Origin: Actinomadura macra NBRC 14102
GTDB lineage: Bacteria > Actinomycetota > Actinomycetes > Streptosporangiales > Streptosporangiaceae
Length of the DNA stretch: 64,000 nt
NCBI RefSeq assembly: GCF_001552215.1
Contig: NZ_BCQT01000020.1
Location: 1-64,000 of the forward strand
Direction of reading: 5' to 3'
Shown: one piece after another, positions 33,583 to 42,248 of the stretch
Layout of the letters: each line of letters starts with the position of its first letter
Position numbering within the stretch: the stretch's first letter is position 1
Notes under the pieces: generated by a model
What the model was told of the DNA's origin: nothing
Seen by the model: the letters and a program-made list of their open reading frames with translations, nothing else
Databases searched by the model: none
Made by a program: the position numbers and the translations under genes

Positions 33583-34358
33583 ACATCGTGGTCCTGGTGA
33601 AGCAGGTTCCCGATTCCGGTGGGGAGCGGAGCCTGAGCACGGCCGACGGCACCGTCGACCGCGAGACGGCCACCAATGTGATCAACGAGATGGACGAGTA
33701 CGCGGTCGAGGAGGCGCTGCGGCTCCGGGAGGCCCATGGGGGTGAGGTGACCGTCCTGACCATGGGACCGGCGGGAGCCGGGGAGGCCGTGCGCAAGGTG
33801 CTGTCGATGGGGCCGGACCGAGCGGTCCACGTCAGCGATGACGCATTGCGGGGTTCGTGTGCGCTCGGGACGTCGGTGGTGCTGGCGGCGGCGGTGCGGA
33901 CGCTGGGCGCCGACCTGGTGCTGTGCGGTGCCGAGTCGACGGACGGCCGGGTCCAGGTGATGCCGCACATGGTGGCCGAGCGGCTCGGGGCGGCGGCGTT
34001 GACCGGAGCCCGCGAGCTCACCGTGGACGGCCGTGCGCTGACGATCGAGCGCCAGACCGAGGACGGGTTCGAGGTCGTGTCCGGGGAGATGCCGGCGGTG
34101 GTGTCGGTGTGGGACACGATCAACGAGCCGCGCTACCCGTCCTTCAAGGGGATCATGGCGGCCAAGAAGAAGCCGGTCACGCTGTGGTCACTGGCCGATC
34201 TGGAGATCGATCCGGGGTCGGTGGGGTTCGCCGGCGCCACCAGCGCGGTGATCGAGCACAGCCGTCGTCCCCCGCGTACCGGCGGCAGCAAGGTGGCCGA
34301 CGACGGCGACGGCGGGGTCAGGCTGATCGAGTTCCTGGCCACCGAGAAGTTCGTGTGA
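33579..34358 (+). CDS. etfB: Electron transfer flavoprotein beta subunit
   Basis: 259 residues. Starts MNIVVLVKQVPDSG; contains the beta-subunit signature region VSVWDTINEPRYPSFKGIMAAKKKP. Binds AMP and, with the alpha subunit, carries electrons from acyl-CoA dehydrogenases to the respiratory chain. The ATG overlaps the hydrolase stop (ATGA). Its place in this operon suggests a dedicated ETF for the dehydrogenase at 6697. Confidence 0.93.
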   Translation: MNIVVLVKQVPDSGGERSLSTADGTVDRETATNVINEMDEYAVEEALRLREAHGGEVTVLTMGPAGAGEAVRKVLSMGPDRAVHVSDDALRGSCALGTSVVLAAAVRTLGADLVLCGAESTDGRVQVMPHMVAERLGAAALTGARELTVDGRALTIERQTEDGFEVVSGEMPAVVSVWDTINEPRYPSFKGIMAAKKKPVTLWSLADLEIDPGSVGFAGATSAVIEHSRRPPRTGGSKVADDGDGGVRLIEFLATEKFV

Positions 34359-34368
34359 GGACGTGATC

Positions 34369-35328
34369 ATGGGCGAAGTGCTGGTTGTCGTCGAACACGC
34401 CGGTGGGACGGTCCGGAAGGTCAGCCTGGAGATGCTGACGCTGGCCCGCGAGTGGGGCACGCCGTCAGCGGTGGTGCTCGGCGGGCCGGGCGCCGCCGAG
34501 CCGCTGCGGGACAAGCTGGGGGAGTACGGCGCGCACAAGATCCACGCCGCCGAGCACCCCGACCTGGACGGTTTCCTTGTCGCGCCGAAGGCGACCGTGC
34601 TGGCTGAGCTGATCCGCGCACGCGAACCGGCGGCGGTGCTGTTGCCGTCCACCCAGGAGGGAAAGGAGATCGCCGCGCGGCTGGCGGTCAAGCTGGACAA
34701 CGGCCTGCTCACCGATGTCGTGTCGGTGAACCCCGACGGGACGGCCGAGCAGGTGGCGTTCGCGGGATCCACGATCGTCCGGTCCCGGGTCACCCGGGGG
34801 CTGCCCCTGCTCACCGTGCGACCCAACTCGACAACGCCCGTCCCCGCCCCCGCCAGCGCCGACCTGTCGCCGGTGGAGGTGGTGCTCACCGACGCGGACC
34901 GGCTGGCCACGATCACCCAGCGGGTCGCCGAAGCCAAGGGCGCCCGCCCGGAACTGACCGAGGCGTCGGTGGTGGTGTCCGGTGGGCGCGGAGTCGGCAG
35001 CGCCGACGACTTCGCCCTGGTCGAGGAACTGGCCGACCTGATGGACGCCGCCGTCGGCGCCTCCCGCGCCGCGGTCGACTCCGGTTTCTACGCACACCAG
35101 TTCCAGGTGGGCCAGACCGGGAAGACCGTGTCGCCCCAGCTCTATATCGCGCTGGGCATCTCCGGAGCGATCCAGCACCGGGCCGGTATGCAGACCAGCA
35201 AGACCATCGTCGCGGTCAACAAGGACACCGAGGCACCCATCTTCGAGCTCACCGACTACGGCATAGTCGGTGACCTTCACACAGTGATCCCGCAGGCCAT
35301 CGAGGAGGTCCGCAGGCGCCGCCAGTAG
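34369..35328 (+). CDS. etfA: Electron transfer flavoprotein alpha subunit
   Basis: 319 residues. The C-terminal FAD-binding domain shows SGGRGVGSADDF, GASRAAVDSGF, HQFQVGQTGKTVSPQLYIALGISGAIQHRAGM and INKDTEAPIF-like VNKDTEAPIFELTDYGIVGD. ATG 34369 has GAGG 8 bases upstream; GTG 34363 is an alternative. Last clear gene of the transcript from 26.25 kb. Confidence 0.95.
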   Translation: MGEVLVVVEHAGGTVRKVSLEMLTLAREWGTPSAVVLGGPGAAEPLRDKLGEYGAHKIHAAEHPDLDGFLVAPKATVLAELIRAREPAAVLLPSTQEGKEIAARLAVKLDNGLLTDVVSVNPDGTAEQVAFAGSTIVRSRVTRGLPLLTVRPNSTTPVPAPASADLSPVEVVLTDADRLATITQRVAEAKGARPELTEASVVVSGGRGVGSADDFALVEELADLMDAAVGASRAAVDSGFYAHQFQVGQTGKTVSPQLYIALGISGAIQHRAGMQTSKTIVAVNKDTEAPIFELTDYGIVGDLHTVIPQAIEEVRRRRQ

Positions 35329-35527
35329 CTCGGGGGCCGATCATGCTCCGGGCGACGAGGCCGGCGCCGTCGTGAGCCTGGTACCGCCGCGGGACCCGCT
35401 CCCGATGGAACATGTATCGCGGGCGTATCGAGAATCGCATACGCCGCCGCAACAGTCCTGGGTCTTGGGTGGAGGCGGACCACAGTGCATCAGTGGTCGG
35501 TTCGTCGATCGGTGGAGGACCGTGATC

Positions 35528-36778
35528 ATGGGCTCGGATTTCGTAGGTGGTGTCGGCCGGCGGCGGCTGCTCGGGTGGGGTGGGCTGGCGGCCGCCGGCG
35601 TGGTGGCGGCCGGCGCGCCGCTGGTGGGCGCCCGGCCCGGCCACGCCGCCCCCGCTCTAACCGGCCCGATCCCGCCGGACACCCGGCCCGGCGGAGCCTA
35701 TGACCGGTACGTGGCGAAGCTGGCCGCCGAGGGCAGGTTCTCCGGCGTGGTGCTGCTGTCGCACCGGGGCCGGACGGTGCTGTCGCGCAGCTACGGCATG
35801 GCCGACAGGGAGAAGGGGATCCCCAACGGGGAGAACATCGCGTTCAGCCTCAGCTCTGCGGGCAAGCCGTTCCATGCGGTGGCGATCCTGCAACTGGCGC
35901 AGCAGGGCAAGGTGAAGCTGTGGGACACGGTGGGCACCTACCTCGAGGGTTACGCCAAGGACATCGCCGAGAAGGTGACCATCCACCACATGCTCACCGG
36001 CACATCCGGGATGAAGACCCCGGATGAGGACGTGCGGCGGATCTTCCAGAGCCAGAAGGAGGTGCACGAGTATTACGAGCGGTGGGCCCGGCAGGCGACG
36101 CCGGAGGCTCCTCCCGGCACATCCAGCAGCCACTCCGGCGCCGAGGTCGCCATCCCCGCGCAGATCATAGAAGCCGTGACCGGCAAGACCTACTGGGACT
36201 ACGTCCAGGAGAACATCTTCAAGCACTGCGGCATGACCGGTTCGGGGTTCTACACCAGGCCGCGGTGGCTCGCCGACGAGCACATCGCGCACCCGTACAT
36301 GACGCTGGCCGACGGCAGTCAGGTGGACGCGGTCCGCAATCTGGACAAGGGCAGCCCGGACCCGTACGTGCTGGGCAAGAACCCGGGCCGCGCCTTCATC
36401 GATGCCCCCGGGGACGGCGGCTTCGCCACCGCGCCGGATCTGGTCCGGTTCGCGCTCGCGCTGGGCGACGGCACGCTGCTGGACCGGCACTACGCCGAAC
36501 TTTTCACCGGTGCCAAGATCCCCCTCGCTCCCGAGGGAGGCGGCCTGGCCCGCCGGGCGGCCTCCGCCGACGCGGGGTTCGGGGCGTACCAGATGCCGGT
36601 CAGCCTCGTTAACGGCCAGTGGGTGTGGAGCCGCGCCGGCGCCAACCCCGGTGTCGGCGCGAACTGGACCATCTACCCCGACACCGACTGGGTCGGCGTG
36701 ATCCTCACCAACCGCGACGGCGCGCCGCTTCAGGAGATTATCGAGCGGGAGATCCAGGCCGTCATCGGCCGGGGCTGA
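35528..36778 (+). CDS. Exported beta-lactamase-fold serine hydrolase
   Basis: 416 residues. The N-terminus GRRRLLGWGGLAAAGVVAAG looks like a twin-arginine signal, with cleavage near GHAAPA. The class C beta-lactamase/esterase fold has Ser-x-x-Lys in SSAGKPFH (near residue 113). The second motif, usually Y-x-N, reads SSHSGAE, and the third falls near a GANPGVG-type loop. Could be an esterase, peptidase or amide hydrolase acting outside the cell. ATG 35528 has GGAGG 10 bases upstream. No island operator is seen before it, so membership of the regulon is uncertain. Confidence 0.82.
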   Translation: MGSDFVGGVGRRRLLGWGGLAAAGVVAAGAPLVGARPGHAAPALTGPIPPDTRPGGAYDRYVAKLAAEGRFSGVVLLSHRGRTVLSRSYGMADREKGIPNGENIAFSLSSAGKPFHAVAILQLAQQGKVKLWDTVGTYLEGYAKDIAEKVTIHHMLTGTSGMKTPDEDVRRIFQSQKEVHEYYERWARQATPEAPPGTSSSHSGAEVAIPAQIIEAVTGKTYWDYVQENIFKHCGMTGSGFYTRPRWLADEHIAHPYMTLADGSQVDAVRNLDKGSPDPYVLGKNPGRAFIDAPGDGGFATAPDLVRFALALGDGTLLDRHYAELFTGAKIPLAPEGGGLARRAASADAGFGAYQMPVSLVNGQWVWSRAGANPGVGANWTIYPDTDWVGVILTNRDGAPLQEIIEREIQAVIGRG

Positions 36779-37280
36779 CGAGCGGTCACCGCCGTGCCGA
36801 CACGAAAAGAAGTGCTCTGCGCGCCGTGATCGGCCGAACTCGGCGAGCGCGAGCTGCTCGACCCATCCCGTTACGTCCCTTCCAGGCTCTCGTCCTCGCT
36901 TGGGGAGGGCGGACGCGGCGGTCGGCCACGAGGCGAGCACCACATCGGAGGGAGGAGCCGGCCTGAGCCCGGGGAGCAGGGCAGTTTCGGCGACCTGGAC
37001 GGACGTCTCGTGGCCCTTCCTTATGCCGAAGTTCCCGGCGAGCCCGCAGCGAGCGGCGAGCGGCGAGACCCGGGCGCCGGCCCGGCGGAGGAGCGCGGCG
37101 TCCCCGCTCCAGCCGAGGATCGCGTGCTGGTGGCAATGGGGTTGCGCAAGGCCGCGCAACTGCTGAGGGTCACGTCATGGTGGTCACGCACGGTCCGAGA
37201 GCCGGAGAGGAGCCCCGGCTGGGGTGAGCCCGGAGATGCCCTCAGTGCCGCCCGGCGGCCCGGAGAAGGCTCTCAAAGTA
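36779..37280. other. Intergenic stretch without a supported gene
   Basis: About 500 bases between the serine hydrolase and the convergent XRE gene. One + frame near 36980-37200 has coding-like composition (VALPYAEVPGEPA, LVAMGLRKAAQLLRV) but no start, ribosome binding site or recognisable family. Possibly an old gene remnant. Confidence 0.3.
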
Positions 37281-37315
37281 CGCGAACTCCGCCGAGTGGC
37301 TCGGCGGGGTTCGCG
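37281..37315 (-). terminator. Long hairpin, likely terminator of the XRE-TPR gene
   Basis: A 16-bp stem with a three-base loop (TGG), one G-T wobble only: the arms are CGCGAACTCCGCCGAG and CTCGGCGGGGTTCGCG. It starts 20 bases beyond the stop of the leftward XRE gene; a short T-rich run (TACTTTGAG) follows in that direction. Confidence 0.7.
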
Positions 37316-37334
37316 TCGGTGTGGTTGCCCAGAG

Positions 37335-38660
37335 TTAGATTCCAACAGTCAGTGCCCGCAGCTCTCGTGCGGCCGGAAGCGCTTGTGCCTGCTCGGGGAT
37401 CACGGTGATGATGCGCCGTGCATTTCCTCGTACGCGCGCGATGCGCCGTTCCGCTGGAAGCGCGTCGATGATTTCGAGCGCCTGAGTGAGAGCAGATTCC
37501 GTCTCGGTTCGCGCCCGGACCAGGGGCACATGCAAATGGAGTTGGACGGCCTGGTGATCACTTGACCCGTAGTAGGTCTGTGCGGCGCTGTGGGCCTCGC
37601 TAGCTCGCTTCACATCGCCAGCCCACGCATAGATCATGCTCTGGATGTAACGCAAACGATCTTCACCCCACGGCGATTCTGATGCCGGGAGCCGTGAGAA
37701 GAGTGCTTCTACTTCCCGGACGTCAGTGATCGCTGATGCTAGGTCTCCGTCTGCTGCGTGCGCCTCCGCTTCAACGGCTACCGCGTAGATCCGGGCTATG
37801 CTGGGGCGGGTTCCGGCGAGTCGTCGTGCTTCTTGGGCGAGGAGGATAAGGGCACCGGGATCTTCACGTTCATCATTAAGCCGCATGGTGGCTTCAAAAC
37901 TGCGGGACTGGGACGCGAGTTTTTGATCTTGAGACTTGTCGGCGAGATGCCTGGAGGTGTCCCACCAGCGTCGTGAGTGACGGCGGTCCCCGGCCTCGGA
38001 GAGTCCTCCCGCGATTAAGAACGCTAGTCGGGCGGCGGCGTGTGCGAGGTCGCGGGCAACGGCGTCCGGCTGGGTGCGGCGAAGGTGGGGCGCGATGTCA
38101 CTCCAGTCCGCTGCGAGTGCTGCCAGCACGGTGGAGGGATGATCGTGCCGCCAACTGGCAGCGTGGACGTCATAGCCGTTCTCCCAGTCGTCGATCATTT
38201 CCCGGGACACGCTCGCGCCCGGAAGAGCACGTTGGCTGGCCTGCCATGCCCTGTTCAGGGACGCAAGAATCGGTGCAATTGCCGCGCCGGCGGCCCAGGC
38301 TCCGGAGTCGTAGAGGAGTTCGCGACGGTTCACGTCGTCGTCCCAAAGGTCGGGAATGCTGCCAAGAGCCACGGTACCCCTGGGAGCGGCGGTCGGCTCT
38401 TGTGGAGGAACGGGGAAAAGCTCCTCCTCGGTCATCTTCAGCGCGGCGGCGTACAGCAGCCGGTAGCGCGGGCCTACGCCGTGCTCGCCTGCCTCATGCC
38501 CGCGGATGGTCCGCTCTATATTCCTGCGTGTGGGCAGTGTGGCGGCGACGCGGTCGGGTGCGACTTCTCGGAACAGTGCGGCGAGATCGGCCACGACCAA
38601 GCCGCGCTTCTTCCGTTCGGTGCGCAATCGCGCGCCGATATGGGGGTTTTCGGCGGACAT
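37335..38660 (-). CDS. XRE-type DNA-binding protein with TPR-like C-terminal region
   Basis: 441 residues. The helix-turn-helix lies at about residues 8-65 (IGARLRTERKKRGLVVADLAALF). The rest, about 110-440, is helical and resembles the TPR-rich signal-binding part of actinobacterial regulators (ARRLAGTRPSIARIYAVAVEAEAHAADGD and similar). ATG 38660 is preferred; a GTG at 38672 adds four residues. It is divergent from a block of five tiny genes, a layout common for XRE-type proteins and small acidic partners in this order. Base composition here is less GC-rich than the island. Confidence 0.82.
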   Translation of the reverse strand: MSAENPHIGARLRTERKKRGLVVADLAALFREVAPDRVAATLPTRRNIERTIRGHEAGEHGVGPRYRLLYAAALKMTEEELFPVPPQEPTAAPRGTVALGSIPDLWDDDVNRRELLYDSGAWAAGAAIAPILASLNRAWQASQRALPGASVSREMIDDWENGYDVHAASWRHDHPSTVLAALAADWSDIAPHLRRTQPDAVARDLAHAAARLAFLIAGGLSEAGDRRHSRRWWDTSRHLADKSQDQKLASQSRSFEATMRLNDEREDPGALILLAQEARRLAGTRPSIARIYAVAVEAEAHAADGDLASAITDVREVEALFSRLPASESPWGEDRLRYIQSMIYAWAGDVKRASEAHSAAQTYYGSSDHQAVQLHLHVPLVRARTETESALTQALEIIDALPAERRIARVRGNARRIITVIPEQAQALPAARELRALTVGI

Positions 38661-38927
38661 TTTGCGATACACCTCGACGGGATGTGGGGAGAAGCGCGGG
38701 CTCGCCTCTGCTTTCCTGCCGCGATTATCACGCTGACCTGGGGCGTCCGTCTCGGATTCACTGTCATCAGCGGGGCCACGTACCGGTCACTGAAGTTCCC
38801 GTGTGGTTGTGCGTAGTAAGAAGTAACCAGCAACACCACGGTGCGTGGCCTCGCCCAGAGACAAGGCGGCCCCGGACGCGGTGATCTGACCACCGGCCGG
38901 GACCTAACCGGAAGTGAGGTCCCGGCT

Positions 38928-39173
38928 ATGGGCAAGGTACAGCAACCTCCACCAGCAGATGCCGACGCGGCACAGAAGGCCGCGCTGACCGAGGAGTTCA
39001 GCGACTGGAGCATCATTCACACCACCGACACGGGCCGCTGGTGGGCGACGCGGGCCACCTTCGTCAGCGAGGACCTGTCGCGCGTCGAGGGCGCCACCTT
39101 CGACGCCGACACCGCCGAGGAACTGCGCGCCAAGCTGCGGGAGGCCGCGGGCGCCAAGGCGAGCGGACGATGA
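38928..39173 (+). CDS. Small protein of the XRE-linked cassette, 81 aa
   Basis: 81 residues, no named family. The core is AALTEEFSDWSIIHTTDTGRWWATRA, followed by a helical end ADTAEELRAKLREAAG. The same pattern (L-x-x-x-F-x-x-W-x-I...G-x-W-x-A-x-R...AD...E...L) occurs in the next gene product, so the two are probably paralogues. GAGG precedes ATG 38928. The stop overlaps the next ATG (ATGA). Confidence 0.75.
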   Translation: MGKVQQPPPADADAAQKAALTEEFSDWSIIHTTDTGRWWATRATFVSEDLSRVEGATFDADTAEELRAKLREAAGAKASGR

Positions 39174-39592
39174 GCCGGCACGAGGCGGCCCTGTGTGCAC
39201 TGCGTGAGGGGTTCCCCGGCTGGCTGATCGAGGTGAGAGATGCACCCGGCGTCGTTTGGCAGGCTGGCCGGCCGCTCGCGCCGGGGCGTGGCGGGATCGT
39301 CGGGATGCACGCGGATGGCCCGGAGGTGATGCGGGAGCTGCTGGAGGTGGTCGAGCACTGCGACCACCGGCTGGCGCTGGAGGCGCTGGCCGCCGGGCTG
39401 GGCGAGCGCGGGGTCGCCGTCCGCACCTTCGTCACCAACCTGATCGTCCCGCGGCCGGACGGGCGGGAGCTGCTGATCACCTGCAAGCGCGGCACCTTCC
39501 GCTGGGCGATGGGCCAGGACATCGGCCCCATCGCGGACCTGGACGCAGCGGTGGGGCACGTCGTGGACGCCGTCAAGGGGTGCCCGCCATGA
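39170..39592 (+). CDS. Small protein of the XRE-linked cassette, 140 aa
   Basis: 140 residues of unknown function. The N-terminus (ALREGFPGWLIEVRDAPGVVWQAGR) resembles the preceding 81-residue protein. The second half (ERGVAVRTFVTNLIVPRPDGRELLITCKRGTFRWAMGQDIG) looks like an independent small beta-rich module. Overlaps both neighbours by 4 bases. Confidence 0.75.
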   Translation: MSRHEAALCALREGFPGWLIEVRDAPGVVWQAGRPLAPGRGGIVGMHADGPEVMRELLEVVEHCDHRLALEALAAGLGERGVAVRTFVTNLIVPRPDGRELLITCKRGTFRWAMGQDIGPIADLDAAVGHVVDAVKGCPP

Positions 39593-39987
39593 CAGGCACG
39601 CCGATCCCGCCGCAGGGCCCGCGGGCGCCCCTGCTCGCGGCACCCGTCCCGGTGCGCTTCCCGCGAGGAGTGCGGCACTGGCGCGGCCAGTGGACCGGAC
39701 ACTATTGGGCGCTTGTGCCCTGGCCCTGGAGTGAGCACGGATACCGGCTGATAGAGGCAGTGACCGAGGACGCGCTCGCCGACGAGGTCCGCCAGGTCAT
39801 GAAGGGCACTCCCGGGCTGGACGGCGGAACACCACGAGCGGGGGGCGGCGTCGCAGCAGCCACGCCGTCCCCGTCCAGCGCGGGGGAGGGCAGTTTCACC
39901 GCGGCGGCTCCCGCGGTCGCGGCGCCGCGCGACCTCACCGGCGCGGCGGGCTCGTCTCACCACCACCCCCATCGCAGGGGGCAATAG
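39589..39987 (+). CDS. Small protein of the XRE-linked cassette, 132 aa
   Basis: 132 residues. Residues 20-75 (RGQWTGHYWALVPWPWSEHGYRLIEAV then EDALADEVRQVM) share the W/A-then-helix layout of the two upstream products. The C-terminal 55 residues are low-complexity Ala/Gly/Pro/Ser ending in a His-rich run. ATG 39589 overlaps the previous stop. Confidence 0.7.
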   Translation: MTGTPIPPQGPRAPLLAAPVPVRFPRGVRHWRGQWTGHYWALVPWPWSEHGYRLIEAVTEDALADEVRQVMKGTPGLDGGTPRAGGGVAAATPSPSSAGEGSFTAAAPAVAAPRDLTGAAGSSHHHPHRRGQ

Positions 39988-40203
39988 ATGTCGCCTGACG
40001 CACCGGTTCAGTGGGAGGACCCGAGGGACGGCCCCTGGACGTGGTGGTGGCTGCTGAGCGGACCTCGCCACCTGCACCCGACGTCCGTGCGGCCAGCGCC
40101 ACAGAGCCGGACCGCAGGCAGCCGTACGGCAGAGCGCGGCGGCGGGGAGTCCGCCCTTCCCGCCGCCGCCCGCCCGCGCCGGGAGGACGACTCCGATGGC
40201 TAG
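39988..40203 (+). CDS. Small Trp-rich protein of the XRE-linked cassette, 71 aa
   Basis: 71 residues. The start (VQWEDPRDGPWTWWWLLSG) has five Trp within the first 22 residues; the rest is basic and disordered in appearance. ATG 39988 directly follows the TAG of the previous gene. Support is the packing and GC-phase continuity rather than homology. Confidence 0.5.
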   Translation: MSPDAPVQWEDPRDGPWTWWWLLSGPRHLHPTSVRPAPQSRTAGSRTAERGGGESALPAAARPRREDDSDG

Positions 40204-40402
40204 GGCGTACGAGGTCATCGGCGACACCAAGATGATCATCATCGTGGACGCCGCAACCCGCGAGGTGGTGAGTGCCGCCGACGCGGAGGAGGAGAACCCT
40301 CACTGGTGGCGCGGGATCCTGCACGGCCGCGTTCGCCGCCTATACGTCCCAGCGCACCTTCCCGATCCGCACCTGGACGTCGCCCGGCGGCTCCAGCGCT
40401 AG
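40196..40402 (+). CDS. Small protein of the XRE-linked cassette, 68 aa
   Basis: 68 residues (starts MARAYEVIGDTKMIIIVDAATREVVSAAD). A compact beta-hairpin-like start and a basic end. Overlaps the preceding gene by 8 bases and closes the cassette. No family recognised. Confidence 0.6.
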   Translation: MARAYEVIGDTKMIIIVDAATREVVSAADAEEENPHWWRGILHGRVRRLYVPAHLPDPHLDVARRLQR

Positions 40403-40631
40403 ACCCCGTGGCCCCGGGACGGGTGGGTGAGCATCCGCCCCGGGGTCATGGCCTGGACCTCCGCATCCGAGTCGGACGTGTCGCGGCAAAGCCGGGGGTG
40501 GCGGTCGCCTGCACCGGCGGGCGAGAATCGCAACCCATCTGGCAAGGCATACAGCACCGGCAGCGACGACGTGGCGTCCCGCCATAACCGGTGGACGAGG
40601 ATTGCAGTCTCGCTTCGTCTGCGACGGTGAG

Positions 40632-40652
40632 GTCCGGCGCGTGGCGCGCCGG
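40632..40652 (-). terminator. Hairpin directly after the P450 gene
   Basis: CCGGCGCG, loop TGG, CGCGCCGG (+ strand), beginning five bases beyond the leftward P450 stop at 40657. No clear U-tract, so termination strength is uncertain. The stretch 40403-40631 shows no gene. Confidence 0.55.
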
Positions 40653-40656
40653 GACG

Positions 40657-41844
40657 CTATCGGTGCCCGGTCGGTGAGAACGTGACCGGAAGCTCGTGCA
40701 GTCCCCGGACGATGAAACTCGGCTGCCTGGGCAACTCCTCCACGGGAACTGTCACCGCCAAATCGTGGAGGCGGTTGATCAGCGTGCCGATGGCGATCCG
40801 TCCTTCGAGGCGGGCCAGCTGCGCGCCCACGCAGTAGTGAGTGCCGCGGCCGAACGCCATGTGCCGGTTGTCGGCCCGGCCGATATCGAACTCGTCGGGG
40901 TCGGGGAACGCTTCAGGATCGCGATGCGCTGCCGCCAGGGAAATCACCACCGGTTCGCCTGCCGGAATATGAATCCCGCTGTACACGACGGGCTCCTTGG
41001 GGAAACGCCATGCGGCCAGTTCCATGGGGCCGTCCCAGCGCAGCGCCTCCTCGACGGCTGGCCCCAGCAGGTCAGGGCGGGACCGCAGCAGCCGCAGCAG
41101 GTCCGGGTGGCGCAGCAGCGCGATCAGCGCGTTGCCGACCATGGCGACGCTCCCCTCGTGCCCGGCGATCAGGAGCAAGAAGATCATTGAACGGAGTTCC
41201 ACGACACTGAGCCCGCCATCGGCGATGAGCGCGCTGATCAGGTCGTCGCCCGGGGCGCGGCGCTTGTCCGCGACCAGTTCGTCGATGTAGGCGCCCGGCG
41301 ACGCGACGGGTCCCGCGCCAGGCACGGCGTTCGAGGTCCATTGCCGGAAGATGTGCTGGTCGCGCGGGGGAACGCCCATGATCGTGCCGATCACCGCGGC
41401 CGCCAAGGGGTAGGCATACTCGCCGATGATCTCGGCGGTGCCACGGTCCTGGAAGCGGTCGACCAGCGCGTCGGCGGTCGTCTGGACATGGTCCTCGATC
41501 GCCTCGACGGCACGTGCGGAGAACGCCTCGTGGATGAGTCTGCGCAGCCGTGTGTGGTCGGGCGGATCCAGGGTGAGTAGATGCATGCCCAGCTCCGACT
41601 CGTCCTCCAGCCTGCGACCCCGATCGGCCGCGCGCCATTCGGGCACCGCGTTGCGCGGGTCTCGGCTCAGTCGGGGATCGGCGAGCGCCACCCTGGCGTC
41701 CTCGTAGCGCGAGATCCACCAGCAGTACAAGCCGTCGCGGAGACGTACTCGGTGGACGGGGGCTTCTTCTCGAAGCCGCTGATGGGCTGGATAAGGGTCA
41801 ATGTCAAAACCCGATCCCAGCAGCTCCCTTTTCTGGTCCCTCAC
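40657..41844 (-). CDS. Cytochrome P450
   Basis: 395 residues, typical of bacterial class I P450s. I-helix LLLIAGHEGSVAM (near residue 235; the usual A-G-x-E/D-T has Ser shifted by one), K-helix ExxR in VEEALRW, and haem loop MAFGRGTHYCVGAQLARLE with the axial Cys near residue 344. Hydroxylates a small organic substrate using partner ferredoxin and reductase, neither encoded nearby. GTG 41844 is chosen because GGGGAGAT lies 6-9 bases upstream; GTG 41847 is adjacent. Not linked by operon to its neighbours. Confidence 0.92.
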   Translation of the reverse strand: MRDQKRELLGSGFDIDPYPAHQRLREEAPVHRVRLRDGLYCWWISRYEDARVALADPRLSRDPRNAVPEWRAADRGRRLEDESELGMHLLTLDPPDHTRLRRLIHEAFSARAVEAIEDHVQTTADALVDRFQDRGTAEIIGEYAYPLAAAVIGTIMGVPPRDQHIFRQWTSNAVPGAGPVASPGAYIDELVADKRRAPGDDLISALIADGGLSVVELRSMIFLLLIAGHEGSVAMVGNALIALLRHPDLLRLLRSRPDLLGPAVEEALRWDGPMELAAWRFPKEPVVYSGIHIPAGEPVVISLAAAHRDPEAFPDPDEFDIGRADNRHMAFGRGTHYCVGAQLARLEGRIAIGTLINRLHDLAVTVPVEELPRQPSFIVRGLHELPVTFSPTGHR

Positions 41845-42248
41845 CACATCTCCCCAGCGTCGATCCGAAGTGCTCCGGTCGCCTTGCGCAGTGCTGTTGC
41901 ACGAGGTGCCGAGGATAACGGCATGTGATCCATTGAAACTCAATACATGATCTGCTTCCAGTGGCAGGTGCTGTTCCCGGGGCACATCCCTCCCCGTCCA
42001 CATCAATTTGAGGCGCCGGATATCATGGCGCCGGTGCGCCGGAGAGACCAGCCAGCGCAAACCTGGTCACGGTGGTTGGCTGAGCGGACGAGCCGCCGGT
42101 GTGGACGTGTGCCGGTGACATGGCCAGATACCCCTGGCGCGGCGGAACGATCGACCGGCGGCCCAGCCGGCGGACAGATAGGCGGCGCCGACCCGCGCGT
42201 AACCGGCGGTTGCGGCAACGCCGCTATTCCACCGAATGTGCGTGATGG
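41845..42248. other. Intergenic stretch, no gene seen
   Basis: About 400 bases upstream of the P450 gene and downstream of the leftward membrane protein. An AT-rich spot near 41930-41960 (TGATCCATTGAAACTCAATACATG) may hold the P450 promoter. No coding sequence is supported. Confidence 0.35.
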
